Below, one piece after another: positions 54,497 to 63,597 of a stretch of DNA of 64,000 bases. The DNA comes from Lederbergia citrea (GTDB taxonomy: Bacteria > Bacillota > Bacilli > Bacillales > Bacillaceae_C), in contig NZ_JAGYPH010000002.1 in NCBI RefSeq assembly GCF_018343525.1, forward strand, positions 1,054,001-1,118,000, written 5' to 3'. A program made the translations under genes and the position numbers. Numbering within the stretch: position 1 is the first letter of the stretch; each line of letters starts with the position of its first letter. The notes below the pieces were generated by a model, which was not told the origin of the DNA, made no database searches, and worked only from the letters and a program-made list of their open reading frames with translations.

Positions 54497-54647
54497 ATAG
54501 TAACATCCTCTCGCATGTAGCAAATTGACTATTCCATATATATTACCACAAATCTTCAAAAGAAATCATTGCACGCAGAAAGGGTTCTTCGGCCTATATT
54601 CGAAACAGCTTTTAATTTCAGCTATAATAGAATCGGAGGTGTATTAA

Positions 54648-56153
54648 ATGTTTAAGGTGATAAACGCGAATCCATTTGAAAGCAATCAGGAATGTATGCT
54701 AATCGGGCTGTTCGAACAGCCGGAAAAATTTACCGGACAGTTACTTGAGCTTGATGACCGTTTCGGCGGAGAACTTACGGAGCTAGTTAAATCAGGAGAT
54801 ATATCAGCAAAGTCGAAATCAATTTCCGTTATTCATGGTTTAGGCAAGTCAGGTATTAAACGGTTTGTTTTTATCGGGCTGGGTAGGGAAAAGGATCTGA
54901 CATTCGACGCTCTTCGTGAAGCATTTGGACGTGTATGTAAAAAGTTGGATGATTTCCGCATTCGGACATTGTCCACAGCGCTTGATACATTCGTTACAGA
55001 TCAAGTTTCTCCAAACGATGCTGCGCACGCATTGAGCGAGTCATACATATTAGCGACTTACATATTTTCAGGTTATAAACAAAAGTCAAATGAACCGGAT
55101 ATCGACATTGAGTCATTTGAAGTATTTACAAATGCTGACAGTGATGAAGTATCTGCAGCGCTTCAAGTCGGTTCTGCTCACGGAGAAGGGACGAATTCGG
55201 CACGTACCTTGGTCAATACGCCAGGCAATATGCTTACGGCTACCGATATGGCCGAATATGCAAAGAAATTAGCACAGTCGTATAATTTTGAAATTGAAAT
55301 TTTGGAAAAGGCTGAAATGGAAAAGCTTGGAATGGGTGCCATACTAGCAGTCAATAAAGGATCGGCAGAGCCACCCTATATGATTGTTCTTAAATATCAA
55401 GGGAAAGACGAATGGAAGGATGTCATTGGTCTTGTAGGAAAAGGCGTGACATTTGATACCGGCGGTTATTCATTAAAACCTAAGGATGGCATTGTCGGTA
55501 TGAAAATGGATATGGGCGGAGCTGCTGCAGTTTTAGGTGCAATGGAAATCATCGGGAAGCTTCGACCGGAACAAAATGTTGTCGCAGTTATTCCAGCGAC
55601 CGATAATATGGTGAGTGGCGAGGCTTTCAAGCCGGATGATGTCATTACATCATTTAGTGGAAAAACGATTGAAGTCTTAAATACCGATGCTGAAGGAAGA
55701 CTTGTACTCGCAGATGCAATTACATACGCAAAACAGCATGGAGCGGAGTTTTTAGTGGATGTTGCCACACTTACGGGTGGAGTAATCATTGCACTCGGTC
55801 TAGATAAAACCGGCGCACTCACGAACAATGAAGCGTTGTTTGAAGAAGTATTGGAGGCATCTTATGAAGCAGGGGAATTCATATGGCGTCTTCCTTATAC
55901 AGCAAAAGATAAAGAGAGAGTGCGCAGCAGCAAAATCGCTGATTTAAATAATTCTCCGGGGCGTGAAGGACACGCCATCATGGGCGGCGCCTTTATCGGA
56001 GAGTTTGCAGAAGATACACCGTGGGTTCATCTCGATATCGCAGGGACAGCTACTGTAAAAAGCAGCCATGATTTAGGTCCCGAAGGTGCAACAGGCGTAA
56101 TGGTCCGCACGCTTGCTTTGTTTGTAGAACGTTTCGGCCAGGGAGAACAATAG
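54648..56153 (+). CDS. pepA: leucyl aminopeptidase PepA
   Basis: A 501-aa M17 cytosol aminopeptidase. The N-terminal macro-like domain (1-160) precedes the catalytic domain, with [14 protein letters not shown] (metal Lys and Asp) and the signature NTDAEGRL. It is a hexameric bimetallic enzyme in this family. TATAAT at 54623-54628 may be the -10. The start has GGAGGTG upstream. Confidence 0.95.
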   Translation: MFKVINANPFESNQECMLIGLFEQPEKFTGQLLELDDRFGGELTELVKSGDISAKSKSISVIHGLGKSGIKRFVFIGLGREKDLTFDALREAFGRVCKKLDDFRIRTLSTALDTFVTDQVSPNDAAHALSESYILATYIFSGYKQKSNEPDIDIESFEVFTNADSDEVSAALQVGSAHGEGTNSARTLVNTPGNMLTATDMAEYAKKLAQSYNFEIEILEKAEMEKLGMGAILAVNKGSAEPPYMIVLKYQGKDEWKDVIGLVGKGVTFDTGGYSLKPKDGIVGMKMDMGGAAAVLGAMEIIGKLRPEQNVVAVIPATDNMVSGEAFKPDDVITSFSGKTIEVLNTDAEGRLVLADAITYAKQHGAEFLVDVATLTGGVIIALGLDKTGALTNNEALFEEVLEASYEAGEFIWRLPYTAKDKERVRSSKIADLNNSPGREGHAIMGGAFIGEFAEDTPWVHLDIAGTATVKSSHDLGPEGATGVMVRTLALFVERFGQGEQ

Positions 56154-56186
56154 AAAACACCTCAAGGAGATCCTTGAGGTGTTTTC
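56154..56186 (+). terminator. intrinsic terminator after pepA
   Basis: AAAACACCTCAAGGA (56154-56168) with TCCTTGAGGTGTTTT (56171-56185). Confidence 0.9.
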
Positions 56187-56198
56187 TATTGAGAAAAA

Positions 56199-56280
56199 AG
56201 CCACTCATGGTCTTATTCAAGCCACTCGCAGTCGGATACGAGCCACCCACGGGCAATTGCAAGCCACTCGCATTTTTCGA
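56199..56280. repeat. 21-bp tandem repeat, four units
   Basis: AGCCAC(T/C)C recurs at 56199, 56220, 56241 and 56262, exactly every 21 bases, with related spacers. On the minus strand the units read as GAGTGGCTT, i.e. EWL every seven codons in one frame, but that frame has a stop and no start signal. It follows the pepA terminator. Confidence 0.75.
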
Positions 56281-56290
56281 CAAAAAATCA

Positions 56291-56336
56291 TTGACATCAA
56301 CACAAAGTAAGTGTAAGCTAAAAAATGTATTTTAGC
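56291..56336 (+). promoter_or_regulatory. possible promoter and palindrome upstream of yuiF
   Basis: TTGACA (56291-56296) has a weak TAAGCT -10 at 56314-56319. GCTAAAA-N6-TTTTAGC (56317-56336) is a perfect 7-bp palindrome at the expected start site and could be an operator. Confidence 0.35.
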
Positions 56337-56386
56337 ACTCTACCAATTTAGCAAACTAAAGCAAAGTTTTGAAAGGAGATACATTT

Positions 56387-57703
56387 ATGAACGCTGTAGT
56401 AATTGCCGTCGGTGTCATGCTGCTGCTTAGCCTGTTTAGAGTCAATGTTGTTTTTGCGTTGATAACAGGAGCTTTTGCGGGTGGACTTGTAGGCGGACTT
56501 GATGTAAAAGATACCGTCGCCGCTTTCACAGATGGAGTCGGAGGCGGAGCCAATATTGCTTTAAGCTATGCCCTTTTAGGAGGATTTGCAGTTGCAATCT
56601 CACACACTGGATTACCAAAATGGCTTGTAGACAATGTTTTAAAGGTAGTTAGTAAAAAAGAAGATTCAAGAGGAAAAGCATTATCGAAAGCACTTATTAT
56701 CTTTGTTATTCTACTAATATCATGTTTTTCGCAAAATTTAATTCCTATTCATATTGCATTCATTCCATTATTAATCCCACCACTTCTTTATATTATGAAT
56801 GAAATGCAAATTGACCGTCGCCTAATTGCCTGTGTACTCACTTTTGGATTGACGGCTCCGTATATTTTACTTCCAGTCGGATTTGGTCAGCTGTTCCAAC
56901 AGTTACTTGCTGAAAATATACAGAAAAGCGGCCTTGATGTAAATGTAGCCGACATACCTGGAACTTTGCTCATTCCTGTTGGCGGCATGGTTATTGGCTT
57001 ACTTTTTGCCATCTTTGTTTCATACCGCAAACCTCGAAGGTATACGAATGCTTCTATTGAAGAAGAAGGTAACAATACGACCTACACAATGAAGGGTATT
57101 ATCTTTTCCTTCCTCGCAATTATCGTGACGATGGTCGCGCAAATCAGCACCTCTTCCATGATATTTGGAGCACTTTCCGGTATTGTTGTTTTATATTTGA
57201 GTGGTTCGGTTAAGTGGAACGAAGCTGATTCTCTGTTGACACAGGGAATGCAAATGATGGCATTTATCGGATTTGTAATGATTGCAGCTTCCGGGTTTGC
57301 TGAAGTATTGGCGCAAACAGGAGATGTGGAGAGTCTTGTAAAAAGCTCAGCAAATTTAATTGGAGATAATAAATCAGTAGGTGCGTTGCTAATGTTGATA
57401 GTTGGATTACTTGTGACGATGGGAATTGGCTCGTCCTTTTCCACCATTCCGATTATCGCTACGATTTTCGTTCCGTTGGCGCTTGAGCTTGGGTTCAGTC
57501 CATTGGCAACCATTAGCCTTGTTGGAACCGCAGCTGCCCTTGGTGATGCAGGTTCACCTGCTTCCGACAGTACGCTTGGACCGACAGCCGGTTTAAATGC
57601 AGATGGTCAGCATAACCACATTTGGGATTCATGTGTACCAACATTTTTGCATTATAATATTCCGCTCGTCATATTTGGCTGGATTGCTGCGATGATTCTA
57701 TAG
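56387..57703 (+). CDS. yuiF: Na+/H+ antiporter family protein YuiF
   Basis: A 438-aa membrane protein with about 11 helices. GDAGSPASDSTLGPTAG near the C-terminus and the CFSQNLIPIHIAFIPLLIPP segment fit the NhaC/ion transporter superfamily group to which YuiF belongs. Transported ion not certain. AAAGGAGAT lies before the ATG at 56387; a TTG at 56369 is in frame but upstream of that site. Confidence 0.88.
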   Translation: MNAVVIAVGVMLLLSLFRVNVVFALITGAFAGGLVGGLDVKDTVAAFTDGVGGGANIALSYALLGGFAVAISHTGLPKWLVDNVLKVVSKKEDSRGKALSKALIIFVILLISCFSQNLIPIHIAFIPLLIPPLLYIMNEMQIDRRLIACVLTFGLTAPYILLPVGFGQLFQQLLAENIQKSGLDVNVADIPGTLLIPVGGMVIGLLFAIFVSYRKPRRYTNASIEEEGNNTTYTMKGIIFSFLAIIVTMVAQISTSSMIFGALSGIVVLYLSGSVKWNEADSLLTQGMQMMAFIGFVMIAASGFAEVLAQTGDVESLVKSSANLIGDNKSVGALLMLIVGLLVTMGIGSSFSTIPIIATIFVPLALELGFSPLATISLVGTAAALGDAGSPASDSTLGPTAGLNADGQHNHIWDSCVPTFLHYNIPLVIFGWIAAMIL

Positions 57704-57790
57704 AAACTACTTATATGCCCATGCCATCTCCTCCTTTGTCGCATAAATAGATAAAGAGGGCTTTTAGCTCAAAGATAAAGGAGGTAACAG

Positions 57791-58033
57791 ATGATGTATC
57801 ATTATCGCGGCCCAGATCCATATAATCAACGATTCTTACCACTTTTCGGAGCACCGCTGGTTGGTGGATTTTTCGGAGGTCTGATTGGTGGAGGAATTGG
57901 CGCAGGCCTAGCAACTGCTTTTCTTCGTCCTCGTCCATATCCATACCCAGTACCCGCACCGTATTATCCACCATATGGAGGTATACCACCAGTGCCGTAC
58001 GGATATGGCTATGGTGCGCCTTATAACTATTAA
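57791..58033 (+). CDS. small Gly-rich/Pro-Tyr-rich surface protein
   Basis: An 80-aa protein. After a polar start there is a glycine-zipper-like hydrophobic stretch (VGGFFGGLIGGGIGAGLATAF, residues about 25-44), then a Pro-Tyr-Gly tail (PYPYPVPAPYYPPYGG ... YGYGYGAPYNY). The composition is that of spore coat or cell-surface small proteins of Bacillus. AAAGGAGG makes a very strong ribosome binding site. The exact family is not recognised. Confidence 0.75.
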   Translation: MMYHYRGPDPYNQRFLPLFGAPLVGGFFGGLIGGGIGAGLATAFLRPRPYPYPVPAPYYPPYGGIPPVPYGYGYGAPYNY

Positions 58034-58036
58034 TAT

Positions 58037-58070
58037 AAAAGCTCTCCGATTTTCTCACGGAGAGCTTTTC
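58037..58070 (+). terminator. intrinsic terminator
   Basis: AAAAGCTCTCCG (58037-58048) with CGGAGAGCTTTT (58058-58069). Confidence 0.9.
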
Positions 58071-58134
58071 ATATTTTGCAGGACTTAACTAATGAACGTG
58101 GAATATAATTACTAATGGAAACGGAGTGAGGTTT

Positions 58135-58524
58135 ATGGATTACAAAAATTCACTAATAGAAGCATTAGGAATGGAATTTATTGAAGTTGGAAAAGGCAAG
58201 GTCATCGCTACGATGCCGGTGAATGAGCAGACGAGGCAGCCTCTCGGGTATTTGCACGGCGGTGCTTCTGTAGCACTAGCAGAAACGGTGGCAAGTATCG
58301 GCGCCTCAGTGATGATAGATTTGGAAAAAGAAATATGCTTCGGGTTAGAAATCAATGCAAATCATATCCGGGCGAAGAAAGAGGGAGTCGTAACGGCTGT
58401 TGCGGAAGTGCTTCATCGAGGAAAAACTACAATGGTTTGGGATATTAAAATCAAGGATGAAGAAGATCAGCTCATATGTGTTTCGAGATGTACGATGGCA
58501 ATTGTTCCGAAAAATCGACTATAA
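58135..58524 (+). CDS. PaaI/MenI-like hotdog-fold thioesterase
   Basis: A 129-aa acyl-CoA thioesterase of the hotdog fold. QPLGYLHGGASVALAETVAS is the PaaI/MenI motif with the HGG turn and the catalytic Glu. It resembles the 1,4-dihydroxy-2-naphthoyl-CoA thioesterase type (menaquinone synthesis) but the substrate is not fixed by sequence. The ATG at 58135 follows GGAGTGAGG; a GTG at 58126 is within that site. Confidence 0.88.
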   Translation: MDYKNSLIEALGMEFIEVGKGKVIATMPVNEQTRQPLGYLHGGASVALAETVASIGASVMIDLEKEICFGLEINANHIRAKKEGVVTAVAEVLHRGKTTMVWDIKIKDEEDQLICVSRCTMAIVPKNRL

Positions 58525-58576
58525 AGAAATAGTGCACCTTCAGCATATTAAGTTAGCTAAAGGTGCACTATTTCTT
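58523..58576 (+). terminator. long-stem terminator after the thioesterase gene
   Basis: An 18-bp perfect stem (58523-58540 with 58559-58576) carries an 18-nt loop and a TTTTATTT tail. It may also act for the convergent gene. Confidence 0.85.
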
Positions 58577-58581
58577 TTATT

Positions 58582-59169
58582 TCACATCACGCTATCTTTA
58601 TTATCATGAAGTGAAACAAAAGCTTTTGTTTCAAACTTTAATCCAATAACTGTAATGAGATAGAGTAGTGCCAATGAGAAAGGAACGAGTAAAAATGCTT
58701 GATCAATAAAAATATAACCGAAAACAAAGGAAATTCCAGCCATTATAATGGTAAGAAATAAATATATTTTACTTTGATAAATCCAAAGATATGGCAGAAA
58801 ATGCGAGGCGCCTAGAACACCGATGACCATAGGAATCAATTCATAGTGTTCCATGTAGATGACAATCCAGACTGGCAAGTAGAAACATTGAATTCCACCG
58901 ATAATCCCTCCTAAAACTCCTAGCGGATTTTTACTTAGAATATTGACCTTCAGCATGTTGCCAATTAATATCGCCAGTGGAAAGATGCTCCCCGTACCAA
59001 GTAGAAAAACCAATGCTAATTGCTGATCAACGCCCATGATCAGCCCTAGAATACCCATCACTAACCAATATAAAGCCCCGGAAAGAAAAAAAGGATAGCC
59101 CTTCTTAGCTTCTACAATCAAATCGGCTTTTAACTCATCCAAAGTCATATTTTTATAATTCAAATTCAC
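58582..59169 (-). CDS. multi-pass membrane protein of unknown function
   Basis: A 195-aa integral membrane protein with about six helices after a charged N-terminus (LDELKADLIVEAKKGYPFF). It resembles the DUF7010-type membrane proteins of Bacilli; function is unknown. The start is ambiguous: GTG at 59169 lies right after GGGGGT, a TTG six bases downstream has better spacing. Confidence 0.75.
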   Translation of the reverse strand: MNLNYKNMTLDELKADLIVEAKKGYPFFLSGALYWLVMGILGLIMGVDQQLALVFLLGTGSIFPLAILIGNMLKVNILSKNPLGVLGGIIGGIQCFYLPVWIVIYMEHYELIPMVIGVLGASHFLPYLWIYQSKIYLFLTIIMAGISFVFGYIFIDQAFLLVPFSLALLYLITVIGLKFETKAFVSLHDNKDSVM

Positions 59170-59272
59170 ACCCCCACATACTTTTTATATTACTAATGAA
59201 TTTATCATAATAATCAAAAATTTGGAACACCAAAAGAAAAAACAAAATGTGTTTCCATATTTCATCGCCCTT

Positions 59273-59298
59273 GTTTTACGTTATCTATGAACGGGAAT
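59273..59298 (+). promoter_or_regulatory. sigma-B promoter of the YdaT-like gene
   Basis: GTTTTA (59273-59278) and GGGAAT (59293-59298) with a 14-bp spacer. This closely matches the sigma-B pattern GTTTAA-N12-15-GGGTAT, and the -10 ends 43 bases before the start codon. Confidence 0.65.
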
Positions 59299-59341
59299 TG
59301 GAAGAATAATACGAGTAAAGAAAAGAGGAGTGGAGAATAAA

Positions 59342-59707
59342 ATGCCTTGGTCAAAAAATGATTTCCCTGATTCAATGAAAAATCTTCCTGTAGATATCCG
59401 TGAAAAGGCAATTGAAATTGCAAATGCACTTCTCGAAGACAATAAGGATGAAGGACGGGCGATTTCAATCGGGATAGCTCAAGCGAGAAAATATTATGAG
59501 GGTGATGATTATGACCGACCAGAATATCACATAACGGCGGACCATAATGATTGGGTGCTAAAGAAAAAAGATGGGAAAAGGGCAATTTTAAGAGAAGATA
59601 CGAAGGAAGCACTCCTTGAAGAGGCTAAAGATTATGTAAATGATCATGACGGAATCCTTGTTATTCATAATAAGGATGGAGATATATCACAAAGATTGTA
59701 TGAATAA
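59342..59707 (+). CDS. YdaT-like DUF2188 general stress protein
   Basis: A 121-aa protein with an N-terminal ChaB-like segment (MPWSKNDFPDSMKNLP, ending around residue 50) and a C-terminal DUF2188 domain (HNDWVLKKKDGKRAI ... LVIHNKDGD). B. subtilis YdaT has the same layout and belongs to the sigma-B regulon. The ATG at 59342 follows GAGGAG; an upstream GTG overlaps that site. Confidence 0.82.
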   Translation: MPWSKNDFPDSMKNLPVDIREKAIEIANALLEDNKDEGRAISIGIAQARKYYEGDDYDRPEYHITADHNDWVLKKKDGKRAILREDTKEALLEEAKDYVNDHDGILVIHNKDGDISQRLYE

Positions 59708-59747
59708 AAGGAAGATGGCTCGTTTGAACGGGACGGCATTCCTGTCT

Positions 59748-59778
59748 GAGGGTAGCGCTATTAGCGCTACCCTCTTTA
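59748..59778 (+). terminator. intrinsic terminator before the ger operon
   Basis: GAGGGTAGCGCT (59748-59759) with AGCGCTACCCTC (59763-59774), then TTTA. Confidence 0.85.
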
Positions 59779-59844
59779 CGTATAGTACCAATATTTATGT
59801 AAATACTGTTAATAAATTCAAAAAAGCGATGGGTTGAGAAAATC

Positions 59845-61359
59845 ATGCACGGTTTTAAAAAGGTTAAGCAAAGACAAATAACCAACATGAAATCTGAAGA
59901 ACAAAAAGTTTATTCAACAATTGAAGAGAATCAATCATATATCGAAGAAGCTTTTTACAATTCAGGCGACTTAAAAAAAAGGGAAATTACCTTTAATAAA
60001 AAGCGTGGGTTAATCTTTTTCTTGGAAACGATGACAGATTCGGAAAAAATACAAAATAGTATATTACTACCAATTGCAAAATCATCATTAAACCAAAATA
60101 TCGAAGATTTAATTACTACTTCAGAGCTAATTAAGGCGGACACCCTTAATGAAGCGGTTAGGGCAATCATAAATGGATCAAGTGTGCTTATTTTAGAAAA
60201 GCGGAGCGAATTATTTCTAATTAACACAGTTAAATCAATTACACGTTCTCCTGATGAACCTGATAATGAAAAGGTTGTTCGAGGGTCACATGAGGGGTTC
60301 GTTGAAAGTCTCGACGTAAATTTAAACCTCATACGAAAACGGATACGAAACCGCCAACTTAAGATTCAATATTATGAATTAGGTTGGGAGAGCAATACTA
60401 AGATAGCTGTCTTATATATGAACGAAATTGCTAACGAATCAGTAGTTAAGGAAGTTCAAAGAAGATTAGAGTATATTTCATCAGATATGACTTTTAGTCC
60501 CGGATATATAGAGGAATTTATAGAAGATAGCCCGTTTTCTCCGTTTCAACAAATATTATATACGGAAAGGCCAGGCCGGGTTGAGGCGAACTTAATGGAG
60601 GGGAGAATCGCGTTAATTACGGATGGGAGCTCAGATGTATCTATATTTCCGGCTACGTTATTTGCTTTTTTTCAATCACCCGATGATTATAATAGCAGAA
60701 TATATGCAGGATCATTTTTTCGCCTCTTGAGATTCTTGAGTTTCTTAGGAGCAATTATCTTGCCATCTTTATACATCGCTATTGTCGGTTATCATTTTGA
60801 GATTATCCCGAGTGATTTGATTCCGATTGTAAAAGCATCAATAGAGAACGTTCCTTTTCCGCCTTTTTTTGAAGCATTAATTATGGGTATAACCATCGAA
60901 TTGATACGTGAAGCAGGTATAAGACTTCCTACTCCAATTGGACAAACGATTGGTATAGTTGGGGGATTAATTATTGGCGATGCAGTAGTCAACGCAGGGT
61001 TAATCTCCAACTTTATGGTCATTATTATCGCTGTAATGGCTATTGCTTCTTTTACCATCCCATCTTATGAGATGAGTAATACGATTCGATTATTGACCTA
61101 TCCTCTTATGATTCTTGCAGCTACTCTTGGCTTTGTCGGTATCGTTTTTGGTTTAATGTTTATCCTTATTCATTTATGTAAATTAGAATCTTTTGGTTCT
61201 CCATATTTGGCGCCTTTAGCTCCTTTACACTTTAAAGAATTAAAGGATACGTTTATTCGTTTTCCAATTTGGATGCAAGACAAACGTCCAAGGGAGATGC
61301 GACCACAGAAGCTTCTTAAACAAAAGGCATCAAGAGGATGGGAAAGAAATGAGAAATAA
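59845..61359 (+). CDS. spore germination receptor A subunit (GerAA type)
   Basis: A 504-aa GerA-family protein. A hydrophilic N-terminal domain (1-270) with VRGSHEGFVESLDVNLNLIRKRI and GRVEANLMEGRIALITDGS is followed by about five membrane helices and a short basic tail. With the B and C subunits it forms a nutrient receptor in the spore inner membrane. Which germinant it senses is unknown. The ribosome binding site of the chosen ATG is weak; forespore sigma-G expression is usual for such operons but the -10 is not clear. Confidence 0.92.
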   Translation: MHGFKKVKQRQITNMKSEEQKVYSTIEENQSYIEEAFYNSGDLKKREITFNKKRGLIFFLETMTDSEKIQNSILLPIAKSSLNQNIEDLITTSELIKADTLNEAVRAIINGSSVLILEKRSELFLINTVKSITRSPDEPDNEKVVRGSHEGFVESLDVNLNLIRKRIRNRQLKIQYYELGWESNTKIAVLYMNEIANESVVKEVQRRLEYISSDMTFSPGYIEEFIEDSPFSPFQQILYTERPGRVEANLMEGRIALITDGSSDVSIFPATLFAFFQSPDDYNSRIYAGSFFRLLRFLSFLGAIILPSLYIAIVGYHFEIIPSDLIPIVKASIENVPFPPFFEALIMGITIELIREAGIRLPTPIGQTIGIVGGLIIGDAVVNAGLISNFMVIIIAVMAIASFTIPSYEMSNTIRLLTYPLMILAATLGFVGIVFGLMFILIHLCKLESFGSPYLAPLAPLHFKELKDTFIRFPIWMQDKRPREMRPQKLLKQKASRGWERNEK

Positions 61360-62443
61360 AAAGGAAATCACTAAATTTCAACTTGCATTTGTGATTATAC
61401 AAGCTCAAATTGGAGTAGGTGTTATCTCCTTACCATACGAGATTTCTAGGTATGCGAAAGGAGATAGTTGGATATCTGTTTTACTAGCCGGTCTAATCGT
61501 CCAAGGAATCATCGTATTAATGTGGATATTAATGAACCGTTTTCCATCTCGTAATTTTTTTGAGGTTCTTCAAATATTACTAGGAAAATTTTTAGGGAAA
61601 ATTGCTGCGCTATTTTATTGTATTTATTTTATATTGCTCGGAAGCACAGCACTCGCTACATATGGGTATATTCTTCAAATCTGGATGTTGCCTTTAACAC
61701 CTACTTGGATTCTCCTTCTTCTTATGGCTTTAGTGGGAATTTATACCGTGAAAGAAGATTTGCGTATCATGGCGAGATTTTTCGTTCTTGCTTCGGTTGT
61801 GCTAATTGTGTTCCTGGCTTTATCTGCTTTTGCACTAAAGAATGCTAATTTTACAAATATTCTTCCCATCGGGAGCAGTGGTTTTTCATCCATTATTCAA
61901 GGGATAAAACCAGCTTTTTATTCGTTCCTAGGTTTTGAAATTTTAATGATTATCTTTCCTTTTATTCAATCATCAAGAGGTGGAATACTAAAAGCTGCGT
62001 CGATTGCAAACTTGTTTGTAACCTTATTTTATACCTTTCTAGTACTCATCAGTTTACTTCTATTCAGCCAAAAGGAAATGAAATTAACTCCTGATCCGAT
62101 CTTTTATTCAATAAAATCGATTTCTTTTAAAATTATCGAACGGCCGGATTTATTATTTACATCGATGTGGATTGTTTTAGTCGCCACCACATTTATGAAT
62201 ATTCTATACTGTGCTTCATCCGGTCTCACCTTTGTCATGAATGCTAAAGAAACGAAGAAATTCGTATTTGTATCCGCAACTGCATGTTTTCTTATTTCAG
62301 TAATTTTCAAAGGGAAATTCGAGATAGCGTCAATTGCTAAAATAATTTCTCAGTTAGGGATAATATTCGTTATTATTATCCCAATTTGTCTTCTTCTCAT
62401 TTCGCTTATTTTTACTAAGAAAAGAGGAGCTGACAGCCAATGA
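61349..62443 (+). CDS. spore germination receptor B subunit (GerAB type)
   Basis: A 364-aa protein with ten predicted helices of the APC superfamily, the ligand-binding subunit in GerA-type receptors. QAQIGVGVISLPYEI in helix 1 is the conserved unwound segment. It overlaps the A subunit gene by 11 bases (GGAAAGAAATG) and the C gene by four bases (ATGA). Confidence 0.93.
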   Translation: MRNKKEITKFQLAFVIIQAQIGVGVISLPYEISRYAKGDSWISVLLAGLIVQGIIVLMWILMNRFPSRNFFEVLQILLGKFLGKIAALFYCIYFILLGSTALATYGYILQIWMLPLTPTWILLLLMALVGIYTVKEDLRIMARFFVLASVVLIVFLALSAFALKNANFTNILPIGSSGFSSIIQGIKPAFYSFLGFEILMIIFPFIQSSRGGILKAASIANLFVTLFYTFLVLISLLLFSQKEMKLTPDPIFYSIKSISFKIIERPDLLFTSMWIVLVATTFMNILYCASSGLTFVMNAKETKKFVFVSATACFLISVIFKGKFEIASIAKIISQLGIIFVIIIPICLLLISLIFTKKRGADSQ

Positions 62444-63558
62444 ATTCACGACTTCCTTTACAATGGTTAATTATTTTTGTATTTCTGTTAACGGGTTGTT
62501 GGGATCAACGATTATTAAAAGACCATAGTTTAATATTAAGTGGTGGATACGACAAATTAACCGACGGGAGAATTAAACACACTGTCACCTATCCCATTAC
62601 AACAGGACAGAAAGAGGCATTCCCGGAAAAAAGTATCGTTGTTTCTGTCATTGGACAAACGGCAAGAGATGCAAATGTCAGAATGGACAAAAGAATCGCT
62701 GAAAAGTTTGATGCCTCAAAAAGCGATATTTTTATTTTTGGTGAGGAGCTAGCTAAAGGGGGAATCTATTCAGCCCTGGATACAACATATCGAACTTTGA
62801 GAGGTCCATTAAACGCTCGAGTAGCTGTTGTAAAGGGTGAAGCGTTCGATGCTCTTTCTCTTCAACCTGAAGATACACCTCTTATTACTGATTATTATTC
62901 TGAGTTGCTAAGAAGTGCTGAGCAAGGTGGAATTTCAAGAAACCATAATGTTCGAGCTGTTGGTTCCCTTATTTTATCTGAAGGAAAAGATTTTATGGTT
63001 CCTTATTTGAAGGTGATGACTGAAGAAAACCGTGCAGATGTGGAAGGGCTGGCTATGTTTAGTGATGATAAACTGACAGGTAAGTTAGGAATAAAAGAAT
63101 CGACCATGTACATAATCTTAGCTGATCAAAAAAAGAAAAATTTATCCTTAACAATAAAGGTTAATAATGATAAAAAGAACCATGATAAAAATTATGTGAA
63201 TGTAGATATCCTCAAAATTAAAAGGAAATTGGAAGTTAACGAAAATAAGGGGGAAATAGCAGCTAACATCCATTTAGATGTAACGCTGGGAATTACGGAG
63301 TATGCAACCGATCAATTGTATGAAAAAAAAGAGATTGAAAAACTCAATAAAAAAATACAGCGTGAATTAAATAAATTGGCAGCAACGACCATAAATAAAA
63401 TGCAAGGGGCTAATTGTGACGCTTTAGGGATAGGTGAAAGAGTAAAAGCATACCATAATCAAACTTGGAAAGTACTTGATTGGGAAAAGGTTTATCCAGA
63501 AATACCGATAGAAATTCAGTTTAAATCGGCAATCATCAATCATGGAATTACCAATTAA
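62440..63558 (+). CDS. spore germination receptor C subunit (GerAC type lipoprotein)
   Basis: A 372-aa lipoprotein with signal peptide and lipobox LTGC (Cys20), followed by WDQRLL. The three-domain Ger(x)C fold is supported by DIFIFGEE, FMVPYLKV and the C-terminal KIQRELNKLAATTINKMQ block. It completes the A-B-C operon. Confidence 0.93.
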   Translation: MNSRLPLQWLIIFVFLLTGCWDQRLLKDHSLILSGGYDKLTDGRIKHTVTYPITTGQKEAFPEKSIVVSVIGQTARDANVRMDKRIAEKFDASKSDIFIFGEELAKGGIYSALDTTYRTLRGPLNARVAVVKGEAFDALSLQPEDTPLITDYYSELLRSAEQGGISRNHNVRAVGSLILSEGKDFMVPYLKVMTEENRADVEGLAMFSDDKLTGKLGIKESTMYIILADQKKKNLSLTIKVNNDKKNHDKNYVNVDILKIKRKLEVNENKGEIAANIHLDVTLGITEYATDQLYEKKEIEKLNKKIQRELNKLAATTINKMQGANCDALGIGERVKAYHNQTWKVLDWEKVYPEIPIEIQFKSAIINHGITN

Positions 63559-63562
63559 AAAA

Positions 63563-63597
63563 GAATGGCAGCCCTCATAAAATGGAGGCTGCCATTC
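63563..63597 (-). terminator. terminator of the MFS gene (minus strand)
   Basis: GAATGGCAGCC (63563-63573) with GGCTGCCATTC (63587-63597). The A6 run just left of it is a T-run on the minus strand; the right arm overlaps the MFS stop codon. It can also fold behind the ger operon. Confidence 0.8.

Noticed and set aside
56199..56280. CRISPR array
   Set aside because: The units are 21 bp with only about eight conserved bases, no unique spacers of constant length and no cas genes.
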